The notes under the pieces: model-generated
Told to the model about the DNA's origin: nothing
What the model saw: the letters and a program-made list of their open reading frames with translations, nothing else
The model's database searches: none
Program-made: the position numbers and the translations under genes
NCBI RefSeq assembly: GCF_900103615.1
Contig: NZ_FNGW01000004.1
Location: 372,001 to 436,000 of the forward strand
Origin: Romboutsia lituseburensis DSM 797
GTDB taxonomy: Bacteria > Bacillota > Clostridia > Peptostreptococcales > Peptostreptococcaceae
Length of the DNA: 64,000 nt
Direction: 5' to 3'
Shown here: piece by piece, positions 63,504-64,000 of the stretch
Numbering within the stretch: position 1 is the first letter of the stretch
Layout of the letters: each line of letters opens with the position of its first letter

Positions 63504-64000
63504 TTTTTTTGACAACATAGAGGTTTCTGCTGAGTTAGATAGAACGATAGAAACAAGTGTGAGAGCTGCTGTATTAAAGAAGAAGAGAAAAAGGATGAAA
63601 AATTTTTCTTTATCCATTGCAGTATTTATTTTGGGAAATATATTTTTTTTAAATACAAATTCTTTTGCCAATACCAAAGACTTTTTTATTAGTATAGCGA
63701 GTTATTTCAGCTCATCTAATGATTTAGATGAATATAAAGCTTCAATCGGTTCTTCTATTAGCAATGAAGGATATACTATAACAATAAACGAAGCACTAGT
63801 AGATGAAAACGAACTAATCGTATCATCTACTATAAAATCTGATAGTGGAACTTTTTTAGACGAACAAAAATTTCAAGCTACGATACTAGTCAATAACAAA
63901 AAACTTTCGTATGATTCAGATGAAATGTTAGAGCGTAAAGATAGTTCTACAATTAACAGCATTAGCACATATAGGTTTAAAGAAGCTTTGACAAAGAATT
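63493..64000 (+). CDS. DUF4179 anti-sigma-factor-like protein (3' end outside window)
   Basis: 169 codons are visible and the frame is open to the window end. A short cytoplasmic N-terminus (MKDDFFDNIEVSAELDRTIE) is followed by a basic stretch and one membrane helix (SLSIAVFILGNIFFL). An extracytoplasmic DUF4179 domain comes next (GYTITINEALVDENELIVSS). Such proteins hold the cognate ECF sigma factor at the membrane until a signal arrives. AAGGAGG lies inside the end of the sigma-factor gene. Confidence 0.85.
   Translation, partial: MKDDFFDNIEVSAELDRTIETSVRAAVLKKKRKRMKNFSLSIAVFILGNIFFLNTNSFANTKDFFISIASYFSSSNDLDEYKASIGSSISNEGYTITINEALVDENELIVSSTIKSDSGTFLDEQKFQATILVNNKKLSYDSDEMLERKDSSTINSISTYRFKEALTKN

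Overview
The window is AT-rich and has Firmicute-type ribosome binding sites, a clostridial-style M-box/mgtA unit, a YvrJ/DUF2922/DUF1659 trio, LysM/GH25 cell-wall enzymes and a very large wapA-type locus. This points to a member of the class Clostridia, most likely Peptostreptococcaceae (Paraclostridium, Romboutsia or Terrisporobacter relatives). The species assignment is inference.

Layout. (1) 1-1.9 kb: the end of a secreted M28 aminopeptidase and a YcxB-like membrane protein. (2) 2.1-18.8 kb: a Wzx/Wzy-type exopolysaccharide or capsule locus (chain-length/tyrosine-kinase pair, priming transferase, Alg13/14-type and GT2/GT4 glycosyltransferases, polymerase, flippase, UDP-glucose dehydrogenase, GalU). 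It is bracketed by genes typical of phosphorylated lasso-peptide clusters: an HPr-kinase-like kinase with a small precursor-like peptide, a nucleotidyltransferase, and a second small peptide at 20.4 kb. No lasso macrocyclase or leader peptidase is visible. (3) 18.9-20.1 kb: a HipA/HipS-like pair whose kinase carries a nonsense codon. (4) 20.9-26.4 kb: a secreted tandem-duplicated protein, a GH25-LysM lysozyme, and an M-box riboswitch, leader ORF and mgtA. (5) 26.5-31.4 kb: a phage-type repressor/replication module facing the DUF1659-DUF2922-YvrJ operon. (6) 31.6-33.7 kb: a secreted metalloprotease. (7) 34-58.7 kb: a polymorphic-toxin locus. It has one full-length WapA/Rhs protein, a displaced 2-kb rhs tip with an open frame but no start codon, at least three smaller rhs scars, and about twenty small immunity-type genes (barstar, Imm26-DUF2750, DUF4279, YwqG, Imm40-like and others). 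Within this stretch lie cspA-type and tRNA-fMet housekeeping genes. (8) 58.8-64 kb: a presenilin-like membrane aspartyl protease, DUF4177, a GNAT acetyltransferase, a ~550-nt structured non-coding RNA candidate on the minus strand, DUF4003, and an ECF sigma factor with its DUF4179 partner.

How parts work together. Capsule genes make UDP-glucose and UDP-glucuronate, build a lipid-linked repeat unit, flip it and polymerise it under tyrosine-kinase control. The capsule operon and the second small peptide share a promoter-proximal element at identical distance from the -10 box. The WapA locus looks like a contact-dependent toxin gene with an archive of old tips and immunity genes built by repeated tip replacement. 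The most unusual items are the large wobble-paired RNA at 60.8-61.3 kb, the orphan kinase/peptide system around the capsule locus, the start-less rhs tip and the presenilin-like protease.
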